Positions 10,251 to 19,894 of a stretch of 57,827 nucleotides of DNA are shown in pieces. The first letter of the stretch is position 1; every line of letters begins with the position of its first letter. Source of the DNA: Oopsacas minuta (Eukaryota > Porifera > Hexactinellida > Lyssacinosida > Leucopsacidae); the NCBI GenBank assembly GCA_024704765.1, contig JAKMXF010000010.1:1-57827 (forward strand), in the 5' to 3' direction. The position numbers were made by a program, and so were the translations under genes. Under the pieces are notes generated by a model. It had not been told where the DNA came from. It was given only the letters and a program-made list of their open reading frames with translations, and did no database searches.

Positions 10251-12395
10251 AGGTCTAATTCTGTAATGACCGTGAGCTCCATTCCTCTTCCCTCTATTAC
10301 CAATCACAGCGCTAGTTTCACAACACAAGCATATTCTAATAATCAGCCTGTATATCCTCCTATCCTCTCACAGGGCTCACAGAATGAGCATAGTTCGTCT
10401 CAACATAACATTAGCTCTTTGACAGTATCTGTTCAAGGTACAGACTTACGTATACTAACAATTATCGTGTGAACTATCCTCAGTTGCGGAGTTGGCCAGC
10501 CGTTACTGGTGGGGCACAATTACGTCACAGTTGGGGTACAGGTTATTAAGCTGGGGCATGCTTACCTTAATGAGGTGGGGCGCATGCCCCTGGCCCTCCC
10601 TTGTGCCGCTTCTGGCTATCTTTCAGCCCACTATTAATATATTGCTGTTTCGGCAGATGAATCCATCTAAGCATGAGGTCGGGCAGTATTTCATTATCAC
10701 TATCGGGTACCTGTGGTTTTAATTCCCACTATCTAACACCTATATTGGCTGACATTGCCCAATCATGTGATTTATCATACTTCCGTCTTAGGTGTGAATT
10801 TTAATCCAAGAATCGGACTTGTCCGTGCCGGGTCAATATACATCTGTGTTCAGAAAATCCGTCCTGGGGCCTTCCAGTTTCTATAATCAATTCTGGGCAT
10901 ACATACATGTATAGAGTATATTTTATTTCTTCTTATGTTTTCACATATTTTGTATTGGACAGCTGGTGTCGGCTCATGAGATGTAGAATAATTGAATTTG
11001 TTAAGTGTCAGGGGAAATTAGTTTGATTCATAAAATATTACTAAAGTCATATTTAATACCTCCACGCTAGACCAAGAAATTCCATTTCTATTTTCCTATA
11101 TTATCAACTTTGTTTACACCTTTGTAGCTGAATTACATGGAGTATTACTGTAATAGTAAAATTCATTAGAAAGAACTATACAGAGTTAGGAAAGTCGGGT
11201 TTGACTGTGCTTTACTTGACTCAGAGTTTTGTATAATGAAAACTCAATACTCATGCAAATATTCAGTTTATGACTATTTCAAATATTTTTTTGTGTGAAT
11301 ATTCTGAATTCTAAGTAGGGTAACAAATTTCTTAAACTTACTGTATTGTGCACATAGTACTCATATTTTGGCAGGTGGATGATTATGGAATCTGTACAAT
11401 TAGAGATACCCCACTATAGTCAGAGGGGCGGATGACTCCAAATCATAATCCAATCCGTAATCCATCCGGTCCCTCTGACTATAGTATATATTAATTATAT
11501 GTGCATGTGTGTCATATATATATATATATATATATACGAGGCTTTAGTCGTCGCTTCGCGATGAACTCGACGCATTGCGCCTCACGGTATCCATTTTTCT
11601 CCAAATGACGGCCCGTTTGAGTATTTTAATATAGATATATTTAACACAATGTAATTCACAAACATACGTATATGACATATATGTTATTGAAGTATTTTTA
11701 TGATCAAGCCCCTTTTTAGCTGTTGAGGGACGTATCTACCCAAATTTTGAGATTTGGCTAATTTGTTTACTTTATTTTCATAAAAACAACAATAAATTTA
11801 TATATGATTATTCCAAAAGTGTGAAAATCGGATTCATCATGTTCGCTATATTTAGTGAAGTTTTATTGAATTTTATTTACTTCTTTGAATTCAACACAAT
11901 AAATACATAATTATGCGACAATTTAAAAATTGCATACCGTAAATCCTTGTCTTGACAACGGACAAACAAACAGACAATAAACAAACAAATAAACAAACAA
12001 ATAAACAAACAAATAAACAAACAAACAAACAAACAATAAACAAACAAACAAACAACAATTGAGATTTACAAATATAGATGTATTTATTGTTGTCTAATTC
12101 CTATATAATTTTCACTGTCGTTTCACAACGCTTTCAAATCATCACATGATGTTACCCCACCCCTAGCAACACTATTTTCCCATCAACTCGTAAACGCAAT
12201 TGTTCAGACTCAGATACTCCCGGGTCTCCCTCCCAACCCTACACCACACCCAAATCAAGGGCCTCCGGTACTGCTTCCAACAGTTCTGACCTTCCGTCAC
12301 TGAAGGTACAGAAGCTGGTTATGGAGCACCTGCTGCTGCAAAACTCGGCACGGGAGAGGGGACAAACTAGGCACAGGGGGCTGTCCCCCTCGTGA
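10251..12395 (+). CDS. Unknown Ser/Pro-rich protein, two phase-compatible exons
   Basis: Exon 10251-10437 follows a strong acceptor (CTCTCTCCCCCAG) and reads RSNSVMTVSSIPLPSITNHS and onward, Ser/Gln/Asn-rich, to donor G|GTACAG with one leftover base. Exon 12208-12395 follows acceptor AATTGTTCAG; the split codon gives Asp, and it reads SDTPGSPSQPYTTPKSRASG, then LPSLKVQKLVMEHLLLQN, to a TGA at 12393-12395. The last 10 residues overlap a small GC-rich palindrome and may not be native. Residues just upstream (from ATG at 10146, MEQDTKPQSQTTGNNS) are of similar style and may be an earlier exon. No domain is recognised; it looks like a disordered region of a regulatory protein. The 1.77-kb intron contains the hairpin at 11411-11485 and a family A repeat. 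Confidence 0.45.
10440..11410. other. Intron-like spacer with repeat debris
   Basis: A GC-richer patch at 10490-10620 contains two near-copies of TGGGGCRCAT/GGGGCATGC. About 10760-10860 resembles a divergent piece of family B (GATTTATCATACTTCCGTCT...). The rest is AT-rich with no exon seen. Confidence 0.35.
11411..11485. repeat. Hairpin with approximately 19-nt arms
   Basis: CACTATAGTCAGAGGG pairs with CCCTCTGACTATAGT across a spacer of about 40 nt that itself has the half-palindromes GGATGACTCC and ATCCATCCGG. It is compact enough to be a very small MITE. It is followed by an (AT)n run at 11515-11535. Confidence 0.6.
11531..12060 (-). repeat. Dispersed repeat family A, inverted copy
   Basis: Reading on the minus strand it ends with the family's conserved terminal block (GCGACGACTAAAGCCTCGTA) near 11531. 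It starts near 12060 with a (CAAA/CAAT)n tract and ATTTACGGTATGCAATTTTT. Plus-strand copies are at 26020, 41455, 42008 and 46930. No coding frame. Confidence 0.7.
11955..12058. repeat. AAAC-type microsatellite
   Basis: Imperfect AAACAAAC/AAATAAAC tandem units over about 100 bp, sitting at the variable end of the family A repeat. The corresponding TTTGTTTG runs are seen at 25318-25345 and 26035-26050. Confidence 0.8.
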
Positions 12396-12462
12396 TTTCC
12401 TTATAATTACTTTAGTGTATTAAATAGCTCCACTAAAACGGGTATAAAATGTGTGATCCCGA

Positions 12463-12553
12463 ACTTGAATATTCATAACTACAGAACTGCGTAGGGATTG
12501 AGAAATAATTAGAGGTAGAAGTTAGCTGCGAAAATTACAGTTCAAATCAGCTG
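12463..12553 (-). pseudogene. Duplicated piece of RRM-gene intron 1, left half of an interrupted copy
   Basis: The reverse complement matches 20084-20180, the beginning of the RRM gene's first intron, at about 90 percent by eye (CAGCTGATTTGAACTGTAAT in both). The matching continuation, toward exon 1, lies at 17122-17247. The two halves were separated by insertion of a mariner at 12554 and a P element at 13858. Confidence 0.75.
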
Positions 12554-13856
12554 TACAGGGTAGGGTGTTCAATAAGTTCGTGGAAAAGTATATTTAGAGT
12601 AAGGAGTACTAAATGTTAGATTTAGCTATCCATTTATCAATCATATATTTATTGATTTGCTTAAACTTTGTGATACAAGCAGCTATATTCAGAGCAATAA
12701 TCAGATCTTTCCGCCAGTTGTTTGAAAAATAATGAATTTTGAGAACTTAGAGCATCGAGCAGTCATTAAATTTCTCTGTATAAAAGGACTAAGCGCTACT
12801 GAAGCGTTCAAAGAGATGAAAGATGTCCTCAAAGACAATGCCCCTAGTCAATCTATGGTTGCAAAATGGCATGCAGAATTCAAACGTGGAAGAAGAAGTA
12901 TTACAGATGGCCCTCGCTCAGGAAGACCCACATTTTCTCTCCATCCAGCAACAATCCAATCTATTGGTGGTATGATAGAGAACGATCACTGTATATCGAT
13001 CAGAAATATAGCTAATAGGGTAGATTTATCAATTGGAACTATTCATTTGATCATTCATGACCATCTTGGGCTCAAGAAATACAAAGCAAAGTGGATACCA
13101 AAAACCTTATCTGAAGATCAAATGATGGCTAGACTGGAAACTAGCAAAAGCATGGTTGATTTGTATATGTCTGACCCAGAAGATTCCATGCGAGACTGAT
13201 TACAGAAGATGAAACCTGGATATACTACCATGACCCTTGCACTGTTAGCGGGGCTGCGGAATGGAGGCATGAAGATTCTCCAAAGCCCATAGTACCCCGA
13301 CTTGGTCACTGTCCAAAGTCTAAGTCAAAGCTGATGCTATCAATATTCTGGGATTCTAAGGGACCATTACTATTAGATTATCTTCCAAAAATTCGACGGT
13401 GACTGGAGCATATTATGCCAATCTAATGACGAGGTTACGCGAATCTTTAAAGAGGAATAGGCGAGGAATGCTAAAATAATCCCACTCATTTTACATGGTA
13501 GTGCTCATCCCATAAAGTCACATTGCACAGGAGGCAATAAAAGATTGTGGCTTTAAACAGGTTCAACACCCACCATACAGTCCTGATGTAGCTCCCAGTG
13601 ATTATTATCTATTTCCAATTGCCAAGCAAGCACTTCGCGCAAATATTTTTGGCGATGACGATGCATTAGAATCGGGTTTTGAAGACTGGTTAGACACTAA
13701 AGACAAAATGTTATTTCATCATGGCATAGAAAAGCTGAAAGATAAGTGGCTTAGATGTATTCTATTACAAGGGGATTATGTTGAAAATTAAACTCTAGCC
13801 ATTGCTATACAAAACGTCTGTATACTAATTTCCACGAACTTATTGAACACCCTGTA
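12554..13856 (+). mobile_element. Mariner element 1 (inactive)
   Basis: It has terminal inverted repeats TACAGGGT...GTTCAATAAGTTCGTGGA at the left, with a 5-bp AGGGT duplication, and GTTCAATAAGTTCGTGGA on the reverse strand at the right. It is flanked by TA (12554-12555 and 13855-13856) and is about 1.3 kb. The uninterrupted target is visible in the homologous sequence at 20075-20090. Its right end was then hit by the P element. Confidence 0.85.
12732..13790 (+). pseudogene. Mariner transposase 1, broken
   Basis: This was a Tc1/mariner transposase (cut-and-paste, TA target, DDE/D catalysis). An intact N-terminal part of 155 codons (12732-13199) carries the paired helix-turn-helix DNA-binding region (GLSATEAFKEM, then KWHAEFKRGRRSITDGPRSG). 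The catalytic domain follows in other frames: ITEDETWIYYHDP (first Asp) near 13205, HPIKSHC near 13515 where the HDNA motif should be, and YSPDVAPSDYYLFPIAKQAL (third Asp) near 13580. It ends about 13790 with QGDYVEN. There are several stops and frameshifts between about 13199 and 13560, and the second catalytic Asp motif is corrupted. It cannot encode an active enzyme. Confidence 0.9.
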
Positions 13857-13857
13857 T

Positions 13858-16800
13858 CAGAGACTCCTTAAATAGAAGGACTAGTATCTCCTATGCTCGG
13901 GGCCTGGAACTTGGGTCCCATCATATCTTGGGTTGTACACATGCTTAGACCTTCATCTTGGTGTCTAACATGGGGTTTTGAGGGACAAGGAATTAATTTT
14001 TTATACTTTTGACCATCTAAAAGGTCATTTGAAGGTTAAAACACTCAAAATAGCAGGAATTTATCTAAAATTTTGTGTATTCTTCTAATCAAATGCAGGG
14101 TAACGAGACAAACACAGTCAAAATGGTATACATTGTGATTATATAAGTCAAAATGACTGTTTAAATGCTAAAATTAGCACGAATGAATTAATAAGGTCAG
14201 TATACAAAGCAAACAAAAGGCAAAAATTGCATGTATACACGGATATCACTGTGAACAGGGATATTACTACAACTTAGTTTTGAGATGAGAGTTTTTCCTT
14301 CCTTCTCAAACAGCCAAATTGTCTTTCTTTATCACTATTATCAAGCACAAGGGACTTCAAAAGTATGTTTGACAAAGTAACACATGCTCCTTGAATAATA
14401 GACATTGCACTGTCAATACGAGATAAGGCTTGGCTGAGGTGAGCTCGACAGCAGTGTAAATTGCAATTAACAAACAGTTTGTAGGCTGAATGAACGAAAT
14501 GAACGAAATGAACAGTTGAGATTAGAGGTACAGTTAGTCCACCCCTATTTAAATTAGTGAGAAACTCCGAATCAGTTAGATTGTTAGCATCATCTTCAGC
14601 TTCGGCCGTTGAAATATTAGTTCGGAATTTTCGTTCCAAATATCCAGCGATAAATATTACTTTATGTTTGATTGTGTCATTACTTTGAACAAGATCTTCA
14701 GTCTCTAAAATAGTGATATCAAATTGATCTTCTTCTATGTGAATGCTACAAGTGCAAGGTACGTCACTATGAGGCTGTGGGGTCGAATCGTATTTCAAAA
14801 GTGCGCGAAGATTCTTGGTTTCTGCAGCTGCCTTGATGTCAACAACGTCTATATAGAAATTTCCTGCACTGCGTTGTCTGGCTTGGCCAAAAACTTCTCT
14901 AGAGCTTCATCCGCGAACACTCCAGGCAATACATAACTGAAGTTGTGGTGTGTCAACAACAACTCTGCTGCATGGACATTTGCTCTTGTAGACAGTACAA
15001 ATGCATATGCAGTCTGCTTTGTGAGTTTCTGTGTCGACCCTGTCCACCTGGCCATGCACAAGACGATATGACATCACAAGTTTCATCGAGTTTTTGAAAC
15101 TTGTGCAATTCTTGGTCCACGGTTGACGACACTCATCACGCGTATTTATACTAGAAAACCTGTCTTTGACATTCATCATATGGAACCAGTCAGTGATGAG
15201 TTTAACAAAAATAATGGTCCCTTCACTAATACTGAGCATATATTTTAAAGTTGAAAGAGCAGCAACAGTTTTGTCATTGAATATCTGACAAACAAAAGGC
15301 ACACTTTGTCTTTGCAAAGGCTTGGGATACACAGCTGTGTATGTAATCTTGGTCAAACGGATGCCGTTCTTCCTGTCTTCAATGTAAAGTGCTTCTATGT
15401 CTTTCCAACGTGCTATGTGTGATTTACCATCTTTTGTGAATGCGAGTTCCTTATGAGGCACAGTTATCCAGTTATTCCTAATGTTTTTGAATAAATGGAC
15501 ATAGTCATAAACGAGAAAAGCGTGAGAGTTTAAGATGTCTATAAACCCTCTACCAGCTCCACCTAATTTAGCATAGACTGAGACATTTGTATTGCAATTG
15601 TCACATATACAAGAAATTGTAGTGCCACCAGCATTGCTAACTGCTGCGTGAGCTTCGAGTAATATACCCTTGAGTTGACCTGAATTGAGTTTCGCGACAG
15701 GATGAATGCGTAGAATATATTTAGCAACCTCGATCACTAAAGCATGTGTTGCGAGAACTTCAGCGTCACCAGATCTATTTTGAGCATAACCAACAACATG
15801 ACCACCAGAGTACCTAAGTGTTTCTGTTAGCTTCACCTCATCAAATAAAATGTTTACAAGACGCTGCTGGGGTTGAAGCTCTTGAAGAAGTTGCCTCAAG
15901 TTTTCATCATGTAGACTATTAGAAAGAAGTTTCTTCAACAGTTGTACTCGAGGTAATGCAATAGCACCAGATTTTCGTAGCATTCTATACGCAGCTGGCG
16001 AAATGTTATGAAGTTCAGCAAAACGACGGGCTTTTGGTGCAGTAAGTAATAACCCGAGCTGAGCATACAAGAATTGATAATGGGGAAGTTCAGAGCAACA
16101 CATACGACCCAATTCCTCAAGGGCATTTTTCACTTAGTCTGTGTCTTTGAATTCGTACTCTGGAATACTCGTTAAAATGCTATTGAATTGTGACCATTTG
16201 CTGATGAGGCTATTCTTCTGTAGGAAACCAGATTTGGAAAAATACGATTTGGGTATTTCCTTTCCATTTTTCTCAACACATTTAAGGAATCAAAATCCAA
16301 ATGGTGATTTCACAAGTTGTAAATGTAGAAACTGGACGACTGAACGTCCTTGTGCGTCAGTTTTGGACATGTAAACATCATCACCATCATGAATAATAAG
16401 ATGATTTTGGAGAGAGGCTGTTGGATGACTGTACAAAAAGAATCAAAGTCACCAATTTGATCAAGAGCGTTAGTTCTAAGGTCTTCATTTCTGGCACGTA
16501 CTTCTGCCGAAGAACTTGTACTCCTAGGGGTTGAAGAGGCTTGCTTTAAACAGGACTTTGGGACACCAGGAAAAATGGATGGAGGTTGGCTAGGTCGTTT
16601 ACCACCTTTAACTGTGACCCATTCACAGTCAAAATGATGATAACAAGCATATATTTGGCTGAGTTGTAACAGACTGGAGCGTTCATTTGGCATAGCATCA
16701 ATCCAACCATCTCGCTCATCTTCATCACTTGGAAATTGTACTACTTTTGTTTATGGTTCACACCTGTAATTTCCACGACATCCAAGTACGTTACGCTTCT

Positions 16801-17113
16801 TAGGCATTATAAAGTAAATACCAACACCACCTTTAAAATGCAGTTTTAAATTGGATGATTCCCAGCACCAGAAATGCTAGTAAAGCTACAATACAAACCT
16901 GAAAAAAAAACATAATACAGCAGCATGAGCTACGGACAGCGTCAGGTGACGCTAGGTGACGCCAGGTGACGCCAGGAGCGGCGATAAAGCGAAAGCTTTC
17001 CATGACCTGTCATGTTTATTACGCAATGACGTCATTGCGTCATGATACAGTGGGGCCCAAGTTCAGTAATCTAAGATTGCCAGATACTAGTCCTTCTATT
17101 TATGGAGTCTATG
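13858..17113 (-). mobile_element. P element, full length with 8-bp target duplication
   Basis: The terminal inverted repeats share ACTCC(T/A)TAAATAGAAGG followed by ACTAGTATCT at 13858-13890 and, inverted, 17080-17113. A subterminal inverted pair GAACTTGGGTCCCA / GAACTTGGGCCCCA lies at 13906 and 17052. A perfect 8-bp duplication CCCTGTAT flanks the element (13850-13857 and 17114-17121), as expected for P elements. The length is 3256 bp. The left duplication overlaps the last bases of mariner 1, so the P element arrived after the mariner. About 13890-14273 and 16808-17050 are non-coding termini. Confidence 0.85.
14274..16807 (-). pseudogene. P-element transposase with THAP domain, broken
   Basis: P transposases bind element ends with an N-terminal THAP zinc finger and cut with an RNase H-like core. 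ATG at 16807 begins MPKKRNVLGCRGNYRCEP. THAP landmarks follow: VVQFPSDEDERDGW, ACYHHF (the C-x2-H pair) and PSIFPGVPKS. A TAA replaces the Tyr codon after CEP (16753-16755), a lesion absent from the other copy. The long central frame 14907-16133 holds the core, with LFDEVKLTETLRYSGGHVVG (first acidic motif) and HLFKNIRNNW. The C-terminal part at 14274-14798 is in another frame and includes LNRGGLTVPLISTVHFVH. At least one stop and two frame changes make this copy inactive. Splicing, which occurs in other P elements, could remove some but not the THAP stop. Confidence 0.8.
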
Positions 17114-17121
17114 CCCTGTAT

Positions 17122-17250
17122 GTAAAATGTATTGGGTTAATTCAAAATGAAAAAATGAAAAATATTAACTCATCATCGCTAGTACTGTAGGGTAGTCCTC
17201 CTACAAACATTTTCGATCGGTCGTTTATAAATGGTCTCGATTTGTACAAA
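17122..17250 (-). pseudogene. Copy of RRM-gene exon 1 and intron 1, right half
   Basis: The reverse complement aligns with 19950-20076: the end of exon 1 (ACTACTCTACAGTACCAGTG region), the donor and the intron start. The donor GTGAGT has become ATGAGT here (just below 17174), so the copy could not splice normally. It ends where the long inverted repeat begins at 17254. The other half is 12463-12553. Confidence 0.75.
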
Positions 17251-17253
17251 CCA

Positions 17254-17532
17254 TAGAATTATCACTTAATTCATATCCAAGTTCTAAAGAAGTACATAAC
17301 ATATCTATGCAGAAATCGTTTCCACTTATGAACGGTATCTTGGGGGCCTGAAGGAATGTGAAACACTGCAACATCAGTATGATCATGCTAGTATCCAGTG
17401 GTATATTAGTGGTGTTGCTGTGTTTCACATTCCTTCAGGCCCCCAAGATACCGTTCATAAGTGGAAACGATTTCTGCATAGATATGTTATGTACTTCTTT
17501 AGAACTTGGATATGAATTAAGTGATAATTCTA
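17254..17532. repeat. Perfect 113-bp inverted repeat with 53-bp spacer, copy 1
   Basis: The arms are 17254-17366 and 17420-17532, identical as far as I can read. The spacer 17367-17419 also has complementary tips (GCAACA...TGTTGC). The same structure at 35064-35342 has its spacer in the opposite orientation. Small open frames cross it only because it is palindromic. Confidence 0.95.
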
Positions 17533-17559
17533 CGATTGAGGATTAATTTATCATTACGT

Positions 17560-18500
17560 AATTATGAATTATATTATAGATCTTCACACAATGAAAACAT
17601 TTTGGTTTCTGCTAAGCACTTTGATTCTGATGATATAGTTGACACGCAAACTCATCTTAAAATTGATGGTCAAACGAAGATACGATCAATAAAGGCTACA
17701 TTGAAGAAATGTCCAATTCCTAAATATCTTCCTGGTTACCCTGATCGTCTTAAAGATCACGCTATTAAATATCCAAGGCTTGATAGAGACCATTAGATCA
17801 TGATTACAGATCCAAGTATGTCAAGTTGTGTCAAATATTCGACTTGTAGTATTATATGTTTTATGGTATTGTACTATATAGGCAACTAAACAGTGCGTTG
17901 ATGGATATGAAGAAGAGCAGAGGAAATTCATCGTCTCTAGTTGATGTATTTGAGGAAGAGCAGAGGAAATTCATCGTCTCTAGTTGATGTATTTGAGGAA
18001 GAGCAGAGGAAATTCATCGTCTCTAGTTGATGTATTTGAGGAAGAGCAGAGGAAATTCTTCGTCTCTAGTTGATATATTTGAGGAAGAGCAGAGGAAATT
18101 CTTCGTCTCTAGTTGATATATTTGAGGAAGAGCAGAGGAAATTCATCATCTATAGTTTCGATGACATGAACACTAAATAATGTGACGTAGAGATCCCCCA
18201 ACAATGGGAAGTTTGGAATATGGCTGATGTAATTAGCATCGTCCATCTGACAACAAGAGTTATTTTCTGTACAAGATAGTTTCAAGCATTGCTCTACCAA
18301 AACTTGTAGAATATATGACTGGAGAATGTGGATTCTCTTATGCATTATCATCTTTTATGACAAATAATCCATTTGAACACCATTTTGGAGTACTTACACA
18401 GATGTCAGGGTCAAACTATGATTTTTCTGTATGTCAAGTACTAGAAAGTAAAAGGGGTACTAAACTGGCCGAATATACTCAATTTCTATCATAGGAAAAA
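17560..18500 (+). pseudogene. Decayed THAP-type transposase, copy 1
   Basis: At 17566-17796 the plus strand encodes a segment like the second half of a THAP domain (VSAKHFDSDDI, then LKKCPIPKYLPGYP, matching the CSxHF ... avPtifP pattern). At about 18290-18494 it encodes FEHHFGVLTQMSGSNYDF, resembling the C-terminal block of P/THAP9-like transposases. A 43-bp tandem array separates the pieces. Frames are broken. This would be a second THAP transposon, in opposite orientation to the P element. The assignment rests on short motifs. Confidence 0.4.
17912..18169. repeat. 43-bp tandem repeat, six units, copy 1
   Basis: Units start at 17912, 17955, 17998, 18041, 18084 and 18127, each beginning GAAGAGCAGAGGAAATTC and ending near TTGATRTATTTGAG. 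Since 43 is not a multiple of 3, the array is not a protein repeat. Six units also occur at 35722-35979 with different point changes. Confidence 0.95.
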
Positions 18501-18559
18501 TTGTGATCGTAGAGATAGAGGCTTCTTTATAGAATTTATCAGTACATTTCGAATCAACA

Positions 18560-19160
18560 AGAATCTGGGTGGGGAGAGCCTACTATAACAGACTGGTAGA
18601 ACTCCCTCAGAGACCTATGTGTTGAAGAATTTTTAGTCAATCCTCAACCAATTGGAGGGCCTGGGCATATTGTAGAATTTGATGAATCAAAGTTTGGACA
18701 TCGAAAGTATTAAAGAGGTCGTATGCTATCAGGTCAATGTGTATTTGGAGGGATAGATAGAGAAACAAAGGATACCTTTATGATACATGTTCAGGACAGG
18801 TTGGCTGCAACATCAATCCCTCTCATCCAGAGATATATTCTTCCGGGCACTACCATACTTTCTGACGAATGGGCTTCGTATAATTCTATCCCTGCTGCAA
18901 GTTTCAGCATCCCACCGTCAACCATAGTTTCAATTTTGTTGACCCTACTACAGGCGTACATACATAAACAGCTGAGAGTATATGGGGTGGTGCGGAGAAA
19001 CGGCTGACGAATTGCATGACTACTAACCCCATACTTTTAGATACTCACTTATCTGAAGTTTGTTGGCAGAAAGACTATGGACGAGGTAGTTTCTCCAACC
19101 TTATCATGGAAAATAAGGAAACAATATCCAGTTGTCTAACATTTTTGATAGTTATCAGTA
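18560..19160 (+). pseudogene. Merlin (IS1016/ISXO2-like) transposase remnant, copy 1
   Basis: One frame reads GEPTITDW*NSLRDLC, then GGPGHIVEFDESKFGHRKY*, then RGRMLSGQCVFGGIDRETKD, then ILPGTTILSDEWASYNSI, and after a frameshift NHSFNFVDPTTG. This is the DDE order of the ISXO2-like/Merlin family: an Asp in the DESKFGHRKY block, an Asp in SDEWASY, and the NHS-NFVDP segment. Two stops (TAG near 18596, TAA near 18712) are shared with the copy at 36375-36970, so the element was dead before duplication. The frameshift in the C-terminal third is also shared. Confidence 0.8.
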
Positions 19161-19164
19161 ACCT

Positions 19165-19890
19165 ATAATTAGTATCATACTTCTGCTTTGGTGTTTCTTT
19201 TGTAGCAGTACTTGTTATATTGTAGATTTGTAGTTAAAGTAGTAGATAGAAAGCTTAATACTAATTAGTTACTCCAAATATAACGACTACCCATAGTATT
19301 ATATCCAGCCATGGGATGTAATATATATATATAATATTCTGTCCACTATTATAAGTAGAAATCCATGAAAACTTTGTTCCAACATTACTAAGGCACCTGG
19401 AGAGAAGCTGGATCAGTAACTATGCGATTAAATAGTACATGAATTGTTTCTAACATTGATACGAACACAAACGAAAGATCAAAATTGGTTTGGCAAGGCC
19501 GGAGTAATACAAATTGAACTACGATTAAAGGAAACAGAATATATGCAAATATTGCGTCATATCGGGAATTCCATTAACTAGGTTCGAATTATCGAGGTCC
19601 CACAGTAGAAAATATTCAATGCAATGTTGCACTGTAGAATATTTAGTGTTGCTGACAGCTATCTTGTGACCTGCTTTCCTTTAAAGTAACAAGAAAATTA
19701 CCTGCAGTGAAATACACTGAATAGCAAACAAATGAGCATGAAAGAGTCGAGTAACACGCGTGTATAACCGCAATATCAACAGTATGCGCATTCCTATGGT
19801 AATTGTAATGTATAAATCAGTGAGTAATGCAATTCAAAGTTTATATTTTCCATTTTTGGTAACTACATAGTCGTGTTATTGTTTGTTGGA
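19165..19890. other. Spacer upstream of the RRM gene
   Basis: AT-rich, with one small palindrome around 19592-19650 (TAGAAAATATTC ... GAATATTT). The left 520 bp belongs to the duplicated segment; 19687-19890 is unique to this copy and is the only candidate promoter region for the RRM gene. No defined motif is seen. Confidence 0.4.
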
Positions 19891-19894
19891 GAAA

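Larger units (their letters stand above)
15909..19686. repeat. Segmental duplication, copy 1 (about 3.8 kb)
   Basis: It matches 33731-37497 in direct orientation with few substitutions and small indels. It spans the promoter-side half of the P element, the RRM exon 1 fragment, the long inverted repeat, the THAP-transposase remnant, the 43-bp array and the Merlin remnant. The far copy is bounded on its left by a hAT insertion and on its right by a mariner, so the original limits of the duplication are hidden. Copy 1 lacks 24 bp that copy 2 has near 33840-33863. Confidence 0.95.

Noticed and set aside
16199-16233. CTGATGAGG ... GGAAACC, a hammerhead-like core (also at 34045-34079)
   Set aside because: The sequence between the two core pieces does not form stem II, and no cleavage triplet with pairing flanks exists; it lies in P-element transposase sequence.
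16141-16374. 77-codon plus-strand frame identical in both duplication copies (also 33987-34220)
   Set aside because: Conserved only because the DNA is duplicated; it is antisense to P-element coding sequence.
17358-17546. Small frames reading MKHCN...CFTFLQAPKIPFISGNDF across the inverted repeat
   Set aside because: They exist on both strands only because the DNA is palindromic; the middle is scrambled when the spacer flips, so no conserved product.
17912-18169. Regularly spaced 43-bp units considered as a CRISPR-like array
   Set aside because: Units are contiguous with no unique spacers, and the genome is eukaryotic; a plain tandem repeat.
19575-19605. GGTTCGAATTATCGAGGTCCC considered as a tRNA T-arm
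   Set aside because: No acceptor, D or anticodon arms in register; no tRNA genes were recognised anywhere in the window.
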